From: Vannielia litorea
Lineage (GTDB): Bacteria > Pseudomonadota > Alphaproteobacteria > Rhodobacterales > Rhodobacteraceae
Assembly (NCBI RefSeq): GCF_019801175.1
Contig: NZ_JAHVJR010000001.1
Coordinates: 2,666,001 to 2,730,000, forward strand
DNA length: 64,000 bases
Reading direction: 5' to 3'
The translations under genes and the position numbers were made by a program. Below, one piece after another: positions 53,037 to 61,280 of the stretch. The notes beneath the pieces are model-generated. The model did no database searches. It was not told the origin of the DNA and saw nothing but the letters and a program-made list of their open reading frames with translations. Within the stretch, counting starts at the first letter, position 1, and every line of letters begins with the position of its first letter.

Positions 53037-53447
53037 TTACCCCTCCGCGCGGCGCGGCAGGGCCTCGATCACCACGAAGGCCTGCGCCCAGGGGTGATCG
53101 TCGGTCAGGGTGACGTGGATCACCGCCTCGTGGCCCGGCGGGGTCATCGACGCCAGCCGCTCGGCGGCCCAGCCTGTGACCTCCATCACCGGCTGACCGG
53201 TGTGCAGGTTGCGCACCGACATATCCTTCCAGGCGATGCCCATGCGCAGGCCGGTGCCCAGCGCCTTGGAACACGCCTCCTTGGCGGCCCAGCGTTTGGC
53301 GTAGGTGCCCGGCGTATCGGCGCGACGCTCGGCCTTGGCCTGCTCGACCGGCGTGAAGACGCGATTGCGGAAGCGGTCACCGAAGCGCTCCAGCGTGGCG
53401 GCGATGCGTTCGATGTTGGCCAGATCGGTGCCGATACCCAGGATCAT
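53037..53447 (-). CDS. acpS: Holo-[acyl-carrier-protein] synthase
   Basis: A 136-residue AcpS that transfers phosphopantetheine from CoA to acyl carrier protein. The motifs GIGTDLANIERI (Mg-binding Asp) and FRNRVFTP..AKRWAAKEACSKALG are typical. It belongs to the pdxJ-acpS-lepB-rnc gene order of alphaproteobacteria, although here two extra genes and a LysR gene separate it from pdxJ. Confidence 0.95.
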   Translation of the reverse strand: MILGIGTDLANIERIAATLERFGDRFRNRVFTPVEQAKAERRADTPGTYAKRWAAKEACSKALGTGLRMGIAWKDMSVRNLHTGQPVMEVTGWAAERLASMTPPGHEAVIHVTLTDDHPWAQAFVVIEALPRRAEG

Positions 53448-53454
53448 CGGCGGA

Positions 53455-53910
53455 TCACTCGTTGCCGAGTTGTTGGCTGACGGTGATGTCGCCGGTGGAC
53501 TGGTTGAGGGTGATCGTGAGCACGGTGGAATTGACGAAATTCTTCTCGGGCAGCCAGATCATGGCGGGCAGGGTAAAGGTGAGGCCGAGGGCCGGATCGT
53601 ATCCTGCTTCGAGCTGGTCAAACTGCATCCCCGCCCAGCCGGATTGGTTCTCACGGGAGAGCACTTTGCACTGGCGGCCGCCGACCTCGTCGTAGGGTGG
53701 CGAGAGGATCATCAGGTGATAGGGCGCGGCGGCGGGTTCGATGGTGTCGAGCAGCACGAGCCGCACGTCGCCATTGGCGAAGCTGCGGGTGCTGGCCTCC
53801 CACGGCTCGGGAATGTTGCGGGCATCGGTGCGGAAGTCTCCGCAGTCGGAGACCTCCTGCGCGGCGGCGGGGAGGGTGAGGGCCAGAAGGGTGAGCGCGG
53901 CGCGGATCAC
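53455..53910 (-). CDS. Exported protein of unknown function
   Basis: A 151-residue protein with a signal peptide (MIRAALTLLALTLPAAAQ). The mature part has cysteines at VSDCGDF and GRQCKVL and a hydrophobic-beta pattern near the end (STVLTITLNQSTGDITVSQ). Not recognised. It overlaps the upstream membrane-protein gene by four bases and precedes acpS by seven, so it is in that operon. Confidence 0.65.
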   Translation of the reverse strand: MIRAALTLLALTLPAAAQEVSDCGDFRTDARNIPEPWEASTRSFANGDVRLVLLDTIEPAAAPYHLMILSPPYDEVGGRQCKVLSRENQSGWAGMQFDQLEAGYDPALGLTFTLPAMIWLPEKNFVNSTVLTITLNQSTGDITVSQQLGNE

Positions 53911-54329
53911 TTGCGGGACTCCAGCGCCTTCAGCTGACTCCTGGCGCCCATGCCGAGGAAGATGCGGTTGACCAGCAGGACCACGACCAGAAGGACGAGG
54001 AAGACGACACCCACGATGGTGAGCACCTCGGGGTCGGTCAGCTCGGGCGTGAAGAGCAGCACGCCGCCGAGGATGACGGCATTGATGACTGCCACCACGA
54101 GGGTCATCCGAAAGGCGGCAGACCAGGCCTCGTCATTGAGGAGCGGTTCGCGGGTTTCACGCGCGAAGGCCTGCCCTTCAAGCAGCGCCGCGAGCATCGG
54201 CGGCAGGGCGGTGGAGAGGCCGGTGGGCAGGCGCACCCCGGCGAAGCTGGCGAGCACCCATGTGAGCAGGGCGAGGCCGAGGGCCGTGGCGATGTAAATG
54301 CCCGCGTAGCGCAACAGGCTGATCCGCAT
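53907..54329 (-). CDS. ABZJ_00895-like membrane protein
   Basis: A 140-residue protein with four predicted helices (YAGIYIATALGLALLTWVLA, LPPMLAALLEGQAFA, MTLVVAVINAVILGGVLLF, LTIVGVVFLVLLVVVLLVN). The length and helix layout resemble the ABZJ_00895 family of unknown function. The stop overlaps the downstream exported-protein gene. Confidence 0.65.
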   Translation of the reverse strand: MRISLLRYAGIYIATALGLALLTWVLASFAGVRLPTGLSTALPPMLAALLEGQAFARETREPLLNDEAWSAAFRMTLVVAVINAVILGGVLLFTPELTDPEVLTIVGVVFLVLLVVVLLVNRIFLGMGARSQLKALESRK

Positions 54330-54369
54330 AGCTTTCCTCTCCGGCCATCTGCGTTTGGTGAGGCGCAGA

Positions 54370-54504
54370 CTAGCGGGCGGGGCGCGGCAGGGGAAGGTCG
54401 GCCAGCTCGCGCGGGGTCATCCGGCGGAGGGCGGGATGGGCGAGCGGGTCTGTGGGGTTGAGCGTGGGGTGCGGTGTGAAGAGAGTGCGAATGAGGCGGA
54501 ACAT
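54370..54504 (-). CDS. 44-residue small protein divergent from a LysR gene
   Basis: A 44-residue frame with a strong ribosome-binding site (AAGGAG seven bases before the ATG). The sequence MFRLIRTLFTPHPTLNPTDP ends in ALRRMTPRELADLPLPRPAR. It is not large enough to assign. The divergent position to the LysR regulator, with a repeated CTGCATAT between them, suggests that LysR controls it. The C-terminal arginine-rich piece recalls short DUF1127-like regulators only weakly. Confidence 0.55.
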   Translation of the reverse strand: MFRLIRTLFTPHPTLNPTDPLAHPALRRMTPRELADLPLPRPAR

Positions 54505-54551
54505 GGGGTGGCTCCTTTTAGCTATGATGAAATTAGCCCCGTGCAGGACGC

Positions 54552-54577
54552 CTGCATATTGCGCCTGATCTGCATAT
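54552..54577. promoter_or_regulatory. CTGCATAT direct repeat in the LysR divergent region
   Basis: CTGCATAT occurs at 54552-54559 and again at 54570-54577, an 18-bp step that places the copies on nearly opposite faces of the helix. The segment lies between the 44-residue gene and lysR, where LysR-type proteins usually bind. It is an inference from position only. Confidence 0.4.
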
Positions 54578-54594
54578 GTATTTAGATTTGCTAT

Positions 54595-55494
54595 ATGGCT
54601 GACCTGAACGACATTCCGCTCAATGCGCTGCGCGCCGCCGAGGCGGTGGCGCGGCTGGGCTCGCTCTCACGGGCGGGGGCGGAGCTTGGAGTTTCCCCCG
54701 GTGCGGTGAGCCAGCAGGTGGCGCGGGCGGAGGCGGCGCTGCGGCGCGGGCTGTTCGAGCGGCGGCCGGGCGGGATGGTGCCGCTGGAGGGGACGGAGGA
54801 GGTGTTTGCCAACCTGCGCGAAGGCTTCGCCCGGCTGACCCGCGCCGCAGAGGCCGCGCGGCGGGACCGGTCGCATGTGCTGACGGTCTCGGTTGCGCCG
54901 ATCTTTGCCGCGCGGTTCCTGATCTGGCGGCTGAGCGACTTCACCCGCGCGCATCCGGACATTCAGGTGCGGATCGACTCGACGCCCGGGCTGATCGACT
55001 TTGCTGCCTCGGACATCGACATTGCGGTGCGGATCGGGCCGGGCGGCTACAGCGGCGTGAGCTGCGAGCGGCTCTTCGGCCAGCGGATCGTGCCTGTGTG
55101 CTCGGCGGAACTGGCGGCGCGGGTAGCGGGGCCGGAGGATTTTGCCCGCCTGCCGATTATCCGCGACACCAGCGCGATGTTCGGCTGGGACGCATGGCTC
55201 GGGCCGGAGGGTGCGGAGGTGACGCTGGGGGGTGGGCCGGAATTTTCGGAAGCTTCTCTGTGCTTTGACGCGGCGATGGCCGGGCAAGGGGTGTTCTTGG
55301 CCTTCGAGGTGCTGGCGCATGACCCGCTGGCGCGCGGGCAGGTGGTGGCGCCGGTGCCGCGCTGGCATGACACCGAGCACGCCTATTGGCTGCTGCACGC
55401 GGAGGGGCGGAGCCTTTCAAACCCCGCGCGGCTGTTCCGGCGGTGGATAAAGGGAGCGGTGAAGGCCGAGGGGCTGGGGGGCGCCGACGGGTGA
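54595..55494 (+). CDS. LysR-family transcriptional regulator
   Basis: A 299-residue LTTR. The winged helix is near residues 8-65 (NALRAAEAVARLGSLSRAGA, VSPGAVSQQVARAEAALRRG), and the effector domain follows (VSVAPIFAARFLIWRLSDFT). It resembles the GcvA-type subgroup by length and the Phe-Leu-rich hinge. The effector is unknown. It is the plus-strand gene set into the minus-strand pdxJ-acpS run and may control the divergent small gene. Confidence 0.88.
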   Translation: MADLNDIPLNALRAAEAVARLGSLSRAGAELGVSPGAVSQQVARAEAALRRGLFERRPGGMVPLEGTEEVFANLREGFARLTRAAEAARRDRSHVLTVSVAPIFAARFLIWRLSDFTRAHPDIQVRIDSTPGLIDFAASDIDIAVRIGPGGYSGVSCERLFGQRIVPVCSAELAARVAGPEDFARLPIIRDTSAMFGWDAWLGPEGAEVTLGGGPEFSEASLCFDAAMAGQGVFLAFEVLAHDPLARGQVVAPVPRWHDTEHAYWLLHAEGRSLSNPARLFRRWIKGAVKAEGLGGADG

Positions 55495-55505
55495 GACTGA
55501 GGGGT

Positions 55506-55529
55506 GAAAATTCTTCTCGAAGAATTTTC
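55506..55529. terminator. AT-rich palindrome 1 between lysR and pdxJ
   Basis: A perfect 24-bp inverted repeat GAAAATTCTTC-TC-GAAGAATTTTC. It forms an 11-bp stem on either strand and has a T-run on both sides, fitting a bidirectional terminator for convergent genes. Its AT content contrasts strongly with the surroundings. Confidence 0.6.
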
Positions 55530-55535
55530 GGGCCG

Positions 55536-55559
55536 GAAAAATTTTCGTTAAAATTTTTC
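55536..55559. terminator. AT-rich palindrome 2 between lysR and pdxJ
   Basis: A perfect inverted repeat GAAAAATTTT-CGTT-AAAATTTTTC starting six bases after palindrome 1 and touching the pdxJ stop codon. Two back-to-back AT palindromes in a GC-rich genome are unusual. Confidence 0.6.
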
Positions 55560-56302
55560 TAGCTGCGGGCCTCGTCCATCAAGCGGCGCATTTCGTGGAT
55601 CGCGGGGGTGAGGCCGCGGAAGATGGCTTCGCCGATGATGAAGTGGCCGATGTTCAGCTCGCGCACTTCGGGGAAGGCGGCGATGGGCTGGACGGTGTCG
55701 TAGGTGAGGCCGTGGCCGGCGTGGACCTCCAGCCCGAGGGAATGGGCGAAGGTGGACATCTTGCGCAGGCGCTCCAGCTCGGCATCGCGCTCGTCGAAGC
55801 GGCCCTCGGCGTGGGCGTCGCAATAGGCGCCGGTGTGCAGCTCGACGACCGCCGCGCCGATGCGGTGGGCGGCCTCGATCTGGCGTTGGTCGGCGGCGAT
55901 GAAGATCGACACGCGGCAGCCAGCCTCGGCGAGCGGGGCGATAAAATGGGCCAGCTTGTTCTCTTCACGGGCGACCTCGAGCCCGCCCTCGGTTGTGCGC
56001 TCCTCGCGCTTTTCGGGCACGATGCAGACGGCGTGGGGCTTGTGGCGCAGGGCGATGGCCTGCATCTCGGCAGTGGCGGCCATCTCGAAGTTGAGCGGCA
56101 CGGTGAGCGCCTCCATCAGTGCCTCGATGTCGGCGTCGGAGATGTGGCGGCGGTCTTCGCGCAGGTGGGCGGTGATGCCATCGGCCCCCGCCTCCTCGGC
56201 CAGCTTGGCGGCGCGGAGCGGGTCGGGATAGGCCGAGCCGCGCGCGTTGCGGACGGTGGCGACGTGGTCGATGTTGACGCCGAGGCGGAGTTGGTCGGTC
56301 AT
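55559..56302 (-). CDS. pdxJ: Pyridoxine 5'-phosphate synthase
   Basis: A 247-residue TIM-barrel enzyme that condenses 1-deoxyxylulose 5-phosphate with 3-amino-2-oxopropyl phosphate to give pyridoxine 5'-phosphate. Typical motifs are LGVNIDHVATVRNARG, HLREDRRHI, FEMAAT, CIVPEKREE and HAGHGLTYD. ATG 56302 is used; the frame continues upstream but is not family sequence. Confidence 0.96.
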   Translation of the reverse strand: MTDQLRLGVNIDHVATVRNARGSAYPDPLRAAKLAEEAGADGITAHLREDRRHISDADIEALMEALTVPLNFEMAATAEMQAIALRHKPHAVCIVPEKREERTTEGGLEVAREENKLAHFIAPLAEAGCRVSIFIAADQRQIEAAHRIGAAVVELHTGAYCDAHAEGRFDERDAELERLRKMSTFAHSLGLEVHAGHGLTYDTVQPIAAFPEVRELNIGHFIIGEAIFRGLTPAIHEMRRLMDEARS

Positions 56303-56621
56303 TAGCGGGCCCTCTGTTGTGGCGGACCTTAGGGCGGGTTTGGCCGGGTTGGAAGGGCGGTTGGGGAGTGACCCTGCCCGATGCGCGCCGCAGGCGCCGG
56401 GCAGCGCCGTCCCGCCCGTCGCACCGGAGGTGCGCCGTCGAATGATGGCCCGCCTTTGGCGGGACGGGGCGGCGCTTGGGTGAGGCAATCTCTCCCCTCA
56501 GAGGTCAGATGACCACTGCACCATAAAGTGCCCCGGACCTCCGTTGCATGCGCCACCCCGCGGGACGGCGCGGCCCGGCTCGCGTTGGGAGGACGTTTCT
56601 CCCCAGAGCCAGTGCGGCAAG
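56303..56621. other. Structured intergenic stretch before pdxJ
   Basis: A 319-base gap between pdxJ and the DUF2062 gene with no supported gene. It contains an inverted repeat with arms near 56403-56416 and 56458-56476 (GTCCCGCC/GGCGGGAC core), two smaller hairpins inside it (GCACC/GGTGC and GCCCGCC/GGCGGGC-type), and the 31-bp repeat at 56541-56571. Confidence 0.6.
56541..56571. repeat. 31-bp intergenic repeat, copy 2
   Basis: Matches the reverse complement of 39320-39350 at 28 of 31 positions, with a palindromic GCGCC...GGCGC core. It sits near the DUF2062 stop, so it may be a transcript-end structure. Confidence 0.6.
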
Positions 56622-57293
56622 TTACTCGCCCGCGACCTCGCTCTCCTGCTTCTTCCGCTTGGCGGCGATCTCCTGCAGCTTGGCTTTCAGCTGGCCTTTG
56701 CGGCGCTGCTGGTAGGCGGTCAGGATCGGCACGGAGACGTAGTAGCAGATCGTGGCGGCGATCACGCCGGGGATCAGGCCGCCGACGAGATAGGGCAGGA
56801 AGACATCATCCATGAACCCCGCCAGCTTGCCCCAGTGGGCCGTTTCGGGAGTGAAGATCGACAGGAAGTTGTGCCAGAGGTCCGACATCGCCCCGGAGAA
56901 CGCCTTCATCAGCCCGTGGCTGTCATCGGGGTTGGGGCCGCGCCCGAAAACGGGGCGGGTGCCGAGCATGCCGTGGCCGAGCCGCAGCGAGAGCGCGGCG
57001 ATGATCGGGAAGGTGATGGGATTGCCGAAGAAGGTGCCGAGGAGGGCCGCGAGGATGTTCCCGCGCATCACCTTGCCGACGAGGAAGGCGGTAAGGAAGT
57101 GCAGCCCGTAGAACGGTGTGAAGCTGACGAAGACCCCCGCCCAGATGCCGCGGGCGATGCGGTTGGGTGAGTCGGGCAGCCGCCGCAGCCGGTGGCGGAC
57201 GTATTGCGCCGCCCGATACCAACCGCCGCGCGGGTAGAAGAACTCGAGCACGATCCGTGCCCAGCTTCGTCTGTCCCTGCGCCTGAAAACCAA
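56622..57293 (-). CDS. DUF2062-family membrane protein
   Basis: A 223-residue protein with the DUF2062 core (RIARGIWAGVFVSFTPFYGL, LAALLGTFFGNPITFPI), three or four hydrophobic helices and a basic C-terminus. The family is common in proteobacteria and its role is unknown. The start is taken as TTG 57293 with GGGGA about six bases upstream; a later GTG is possible. Located between spoT and pdxJ. Confidence 0.8.
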   Translation of the reverse strand: MVFRRRDRRSWARIVLEFFYPRGGWYRAAQYVRHRLRRLPDSPNRIARGIWAGVFVSFTPFYGLHFLTAFLVGKVMRGNILAALLGTFFGNPITFPIIAALSLRLGHGMLGTRPVFGRGPNPDDSHGLMKAFSGAMSDLWHNFLSIFTPETAHWGKLAGFMDDVFLPYLVGGLIPGVIAATICYYVSVPILTAYQQRRKGQLKAKLQEIAAKRKKQESEVAGE

Positions 57294-57336
57294 GCCTCTT
57301 CCCCTGCTCTGCGGCCCCTCTCCGGGGGCCGCTGGT

Positions 57337-59454
57337 TCATGGTTTGCGGTCCGTGTTCTTCACCCGGGCGATCTCGGCCACGTCGCTGTCGGCCTCGAGC
57401 GCGGTCTGGACCATGTGCAGATGCTCCACATCGCGCAAGTCCACATCTATCAAGAGACGATAAAAATCCTGTTTCCGGTCGATGAAGTGCAGATCCGAGA
57501 TATTGGCCTTCTGCTCGCCGATCAGGGTGCAGATGCGCCCGAGCACGCCTGCGTCGTTGGAGATGGTGATCTCGACGGTCACGGTGTTGACCGCGCCGTG
57601 CTGGCCGGAGTGCCAGTGCAGATCAACCCAGCGGTCGGGCTCGTCCTCGAACTCGACCAGAACCGGGCAGTCGATGGCGTGGACCATTACGCCCTTGCCG
57701 CGATAGGTGATGCCGACGATCCGCTCGCCGGGCACCGGCTGGCAGCATTGCGCGCGGGTCGAGATCTGCCCTTCGGGCAGGCCGACGACCGAGCGGGCCT
57801 CGTCGACCACCTCGCCGCGATGGGCTTCGGCAAGGTCAGGGTAGAGCGCGCTCACCACGTCGCGGGCGGTCAGCTCCGCCGATCCGAGGCGGGCCAGAAG
57901 CTCTTCATGGGCCGGAAGGCCAAGGGTGCGCGCGGCGGTGGTCAGGGCCTTCTCGGTTGCGCGCTTGCCGACATGCTCGAAGGCCACGCGGGCCAGCTCG
58001 CGGCCCAGCTTGATGAAGCGCTCGCGGTCTTCCTCGCGCAGGCTGCGACGGATGGCCGACTTTGCCCGGCCCGTGACCACGATATCGAGCCATGTGGGCT
58101 GGGGCCGCTGGCCCTCGGCGGTGATGATCTCGACCTGCTGGCCGTTCTTCAGGCGGGTCCAGAGCGGCACGCGCAGCCCGTCGATCTTGGCGCCGACGCA
58201 GCTGTCGCCGATGCGGGTGTGGATGCCGTAGGCATAGTCGATCGGCGTGGCGCCGCGCGGGAGCTTGATGACCTCGCCCTTGGGGGTGAAGCAGAAGACC
58301 TGATCCTGATACATCTCGAGCTTCACGTGCTCGAGAAACTCGTCGTGGTCCTCTTCGTCGAGCCGCTCGGTGAGCGCCCTGATCCAGTGGGCGGGATCGA
58401 CGGCGAAGGGGTTTTCGGCGCGCACGCCGTCGCGGTAGCTCCAATGCGCGGCCACCCCGGCCTCGGCGACCTCGTGCATCTGGCGGGTGCGGATCTGCAC
58501 CTCGACCTGCTTGCCGTCGCGCCCGGCCACGGTGGTGTGAATCGAGCGGTAGCCGTTGTTCTTGGGGTTGGAGATATAGTCCTTGAACCGCCCCGGCACC
58601 GCCGACCAGCGCGAGTGGATGGCGCCGAGCACGCGGTAGCAATCCTCCTCGGAGCCGACGATCACGCGGAAGCCGTAGATATCTGCCAGACGGGAGAAGC
58701 TCTTTTGCTTTTCCTGCATCTTGCGCCAGACCGAGAACGGCTTTTTGGCGCGGCCATAGACCTCGCCCTTGATGGCGGATTTCTTCAGCACCTTCTGGAT
58801 GTCGCGGGTGATGCTGTCGATCACGTCGCCGCTCTCGCGCTGAAGCAGGATGAAGCGGCGGATGATGGAGTTGCGGGCCTCGGGGTTGAGCACCTTGAAG
58901 GACAGGTCCTCAAGCTCCTCGCGCATCCACTGCATACCCATGCGGCCCGCCAGCGGCGCGAAGATATCCATCGTTTCGCGGGCCTTCTGGGCCTGTTTCT
59001 CGGGGCGCTGGAACTTGATGGTCCGCATGTTGTGCAGACGGTCGGCCAGTTTGACCAGCAGCACGCGGGGGTCGCGGCTGACCGCCATGATCAGCTTGCG
59101 GAAGTTCTCGGCCTGCTTGGTCTCGGAGGACGAAAGCTGGAGGTTCGTCAGTTTGGTGACGCCATCGACCAGCTCGGCCACCTCGCGCCCGAAGCGCTCG
59201 GAGACATCGGTATAGCTGGCCTTGGTATCCTCCACCGTGTCGTGCAGCAGGGCGGTGATGACAGTGTCATCGTCGAGTTGCTGGCGGGCCAGAAGCTCGG
59301 CCACGGCGACGGGGTGGGTAAAGTAGGGCTCGCCGGACTGGCGAAGCTGCCCCTCGTGCATGTGCTCGCCGAAGGCAAAGGCCTCGGCGATCCGCTTGGC
59401 ATTGCAGTTGGGGTTGTAGGAAGAAACGAGGGCGACGAGACCGTCGGAGTCCAT
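57337..59454 (-). CDS. Bifunctional (p)ppGpp synthetase/hydrolase (Rel/SpoT)
   Basis: A 705-residue RSH protein. N-terminal HD hydrolase with LLHDTVEDT, synthetase domain with NPKNNGYRSIHTT, TGS domain (VFCFTPKGEVIKLPRGATP), and a C-terminal ACT domain (VEITISNDAGVLGRICTLIG). The RFKD sequence in the synthetase domain is of the RxKD type linked to bifunctional enzymes, in contrast to ExDD in RelA. It sets (p)ppGpp in starvation, the usual single long RSH of alphaproteobacteria. It lies just after rpoZ, as expected. Confidence 0.96.
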   Translation of the reverse strand: MDSDGLVALVSSYNPNCNAKRIAEAFAFGEHMHEGQLRQSGEPYFTHPVAVAELLARQQLDDDTVITALLHDTVEDTKASYTDVSERFGREVAELVDGVTKLTNLQLSSSETKQAENFRKLIMAVSRDPRVLLVKLADRLHNMRTIKFQRPEKQAQKARETMDIFAPLAGRMGMQWMREELEDLSFKVLNPEARNSIIRRFILLQRESGDVIDSITRDIQKVLKKSAIKGEVYGRAKKPFSVWRKMQEKQKSFSRLADIYGFRVIVGSEEDCYRVLGAIHSRWSAVPGRFKDYISNPKNNGYRSIHTTVAGRDGKQVEVQIRTRQMHEVAEAGVAAHWSYRDGVRAENPFAVDPAHWIRALTERLDEEDHDEFLEHVKLEMYQDQVFCFTPKGEVIKLPRGATPIDYAYGIHTRIGDSCVGAKIDGLRVPLWTRLKNGQQVEIITAEGQRPQPTWLDIVVTGRAKSAIRRSLREEDRERFIKLGRELARVAFEHVGKRATEKALTTAARTLGLPAHEELLARLGSAELTARDVVSALYPDLAEAHRGEVVDEARSVVGLPEGQISTRAQCCQPVPGERIVGITYRGKGVMVHAIDCPVLVEFEDEPDRWVDLHWHSGQHGAVNTVTVEITISNDAGVLGRICTLIGEQKANISDLHFIDRKQDFYRLLIDVDLRDVEHLHMVQTALEADSDVAEIARVKNTDRKP

Positions 59455-59476
59455 GCCTGCCGCCCTTTGCTCGCGT

Positions 59477-59830
59477 TTACTTCTGTTCCTGGGCTTCCAT
59501 CAGGGCGCGGAGGAGCTTTTCTTCGGACATGTCGTCATCTGCCGGCTTGTCCTGCTCGGCGCCCATCAGCAGGGCCATTGCATCATCTTCGGGCTCGTCG
59601 ACCTCGATCTGGGTCTGGTAGCTCTCGATCATGCGCTCGCGCAGATCCTCGGCCTGCTGGGTCTCCTCGGCGATCTCGCGGAGGGAGACGACCGGGTTCT
59701 TGTCGTTGTCGCGGTCGACGGTGAGCGCCCCGCCCGAGGCGATCTCGCGGGCCCGGTGCGCGGCGAGCATGACAAGCTCGAAGCGGTTGGGGACTTTATC
59801 GACGCAATCTTCAACGGTGACGCGGGCCAT
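59477..59830 (-). CDS. rpoZ: RNA polymerase omega subunit
   Basis: A 117-residue omega subunit (MARVTVEDCVDKVPNRFELV, MLAAHRAREIASGG), which helps assemble RNA polymerase and carries part of a ppGpp site in enterobacteria. The C-terminal third is acidic and low-complexity (EVDEPEDDAMALLMGAEQDK). Its neighbour SpoT makes ppGpp, a common pairing. Confidence 0.95.
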   Translation of the reverse strand: MARVTVEDCVDKVPNRFELVMLAAHRAREIASGGALTVDRDNDKNPVVSLREIAEETQQAEDLRERMIESYQTQIEVDEPEDDAMALLMGAEQDKPADDDMSEEKLLRALMEAQEQK

Positions 59831-59933
59831 GGATGTCTCCTGCAGGGAGGGTTGGGCGGTGAAGGCCGCTATGTAACGGGGGGTGGGCAGGTTGGCAAGG
59901 GGTCCGGCCCCGGTTTTGCTGGCCCTTGCGGCA

Positions 59934-60497
59934 CTATGACAGGGGTTTGACCGCTGCACGCTCCGCTGCGGGCAGGGCGGCGGCCATTTGGGCCACCGTG
60001 AGGCCGGTGACGGGATGCGCCCAATCGGGGGCCACCTCGGCCAGCGGAACGAGAACGAAGGCGCGCTCGGCCAGCCGGGGATGGGGCAGGATCAGCTCGC
60101 CCGGCGTCTCCCGCGCCGCGCTGACGGGCGAAAGCCGCGCCCAGCGGCGCCATGTTGGGCGGTCAGGCCGGACGGCATCGCCCCAGCCGATCAGGTCCAG
60201 ATCCAGCGTGCGCGGCCCCCAGCGCTCGGCCCGCGCCCGGCCGAAGGCAGCCTCGACCTCATGGAGACGGGCCAGAACCGCTTCGGGCGAGAGTGTGGTT
60301 TGGGCCACAATCGCCGCGTTCACAAAGTCAGGCCCGGCGCCTTTTGGGTACGCAGGGGTCTCAAAGAGGCGGCTTTTTGCCAAGATGGTTAACGAATCGG
60401 TGTTTACGGCGGAAATCGCCGACAAGACCGTTACATTTGAGAAACCGGCTTGTGACGCCGCGTTTGACCCGACGGCAATGAGTGCTTTTGTAACCAT
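59934..60497 (-). CDS. folK: 2-amino-4-hydroxy-6-hydroxymethyldihydropteridine pyrophosphokinase
   Basis: A 187-residue HPPK of folate synthesis. N-terminal KALIAVGSNAAS is the family start, with RWGPRTLDLDLIGWG and LPHPRLAERAFVLVPLAEV carrying the metal and pterin/ATP residues. It transfers pyrophosphate from ATP to the pterin alcohol. It is divergent from the NYN-domain gene and followed by rpoZ. Confidence 0.93.
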   Translation of the reverse strand: MVTKALIAVGSNAASQAGFSNVTVLSAISAVNTDSLTILAKSRLFETPAYPKGAGPDFVNAAIVAQTTLSPEAVLARLHEVEAAFGRARAERWGPRTLDLDLIGWGDAVRPDRPTWRRWARLSPVSAARETPGELILPHPRLAERAFVLVPLAEVAPDWAHPVTGLTVAQMAAALPAAERAAVKPLS

Positions 60498-60515
60498 GAT
60501 ATGACGTTTGGAGGG

Positions 60516-60543
60516 TTGCGACCCAACTTTTTTACACTATTTT
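60516..60543 (+). promoter_or_regulatory. Putative promoter of the NYN-domain gene
   Basis: TTGCGA and TATTTT are 16 bases apart on the plus strand, about 90 bases before the ATG. A small hairpin (GGGT/ACCC) with a T-run overlaps the same segment. Confidence 0.35.
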
Positions 60544-60634
60544 CCGCCACGCTCTCGGGGCAAGACCACTCACTCCCTACCGACCACCACCACCGCGCGG
60601 GGAGCTCCGGAGCCATATACAGAAAGGGTATTTG

Positions 60635-61213
60635 ATGTTCTACCGTGATGAGCGCCTCGCTCTGTTCATTGACGGATCGAATTTATACGCGGCCGCAAAG
60701 GCCTTGGGCTTCGATATCGACTACAAGCTGCTCCGTCAGGAGTTCATGCGCCGGGGCAAGCTGCTGCGGGCCTTCTACTACACTGCGCTGCTGGAGAACG
60801 ACGAGTACTCGCCGATCCGCCCGCTGGTGGACTGGCTGCACTACAACGGCTTCTCGATGGTCACCAAGCCCGCGAAGGAATACGTCGACAGCCAGGGCCG
60901 CCGGAAGGTGAAGGGCAACATGGACATCGAGCTGACGGTCGATGCGATGGAGCTGGCCCCGCATGTGGACCACGTTGTGCTGTTCTCCGGCGATGGTGAC
61001 TTCCGCCCGCTGGTGGAAAGCCTGCAACGGCAGGGCGTGCGGGTTTCGGTGGTTTCGACCATTCGCTCGCAGCCGCCGATGATTGCCGATGAGCTGCGCC
61101 GTCAGGCCGACAACTTCATCGAGCTGGACGAGCTGAAGGAAGTGATCGGCCGCCCGCCGCGCGAGCCGCGCCCCGAGCCTGCGGGCGCCGAGGAGCTTTC
61201 GGCCCGCGATTGA
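60635..61213 (+). CDS. NYN-domain (LabA/DUF88-type) protein
   Basis: A 192-residue PIN-like NYN domain: RLALFIDGSNLYAAAKAL (metal Asp), VKGNMDIELTVDAM, and HVVLFSGDGDFRPLVESLQ. The family includes RNases (LabA-like) and is often an orphan. The C-terminal tail is Pro/Glu-rich. AAAGGG lies before ATG 60635, and the TTG three bases upstream is not used. A strong terminator follows. Confidence 0.85.
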   Translation: MFYRDERLALFIDGSNLYAAAKALGFDIDYKLLRQEFMRRGKLLRAFYYTALLENDEYSPIRPLVDWLHYNGFSMVTKPAKEYVDSQGRRKVKGNMDIELTVDAMELAPHVDHVVLFSGDGDFRPLVESLQRQGVRVSVVSTIRSQPPMIADELRRQADNFIELDELKEVIGRPPREPRPEPAGAEELSARD

Positions 61214-61251
61214 TCGGGACGGTGTGCCGATGGCTCACCCCACGGAATTTG

Positions 61252-61280
61252 AAAGGCCCGCCGGGAATGGCGGGCCTTTT
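61252..61280. terminator. Bidirectional terminator between NYN and cytochrome genes
   Basis: An 11-bp stem AAAGGCCCGCC/GGCGGGCCTTT with a six-base loop and a T-run on the plus strand (A-run on the other side), between convergent stops at 61213 and 61280. It should end both transcripts. Confidence 0.88.

Noticed and set aside
57415..59724. A 769-codon plus-strand frame opposite the Rel/SpoT gene.
   Set aside because: Shadow of the spoT gene; composition is repetitive and no domain is visible.
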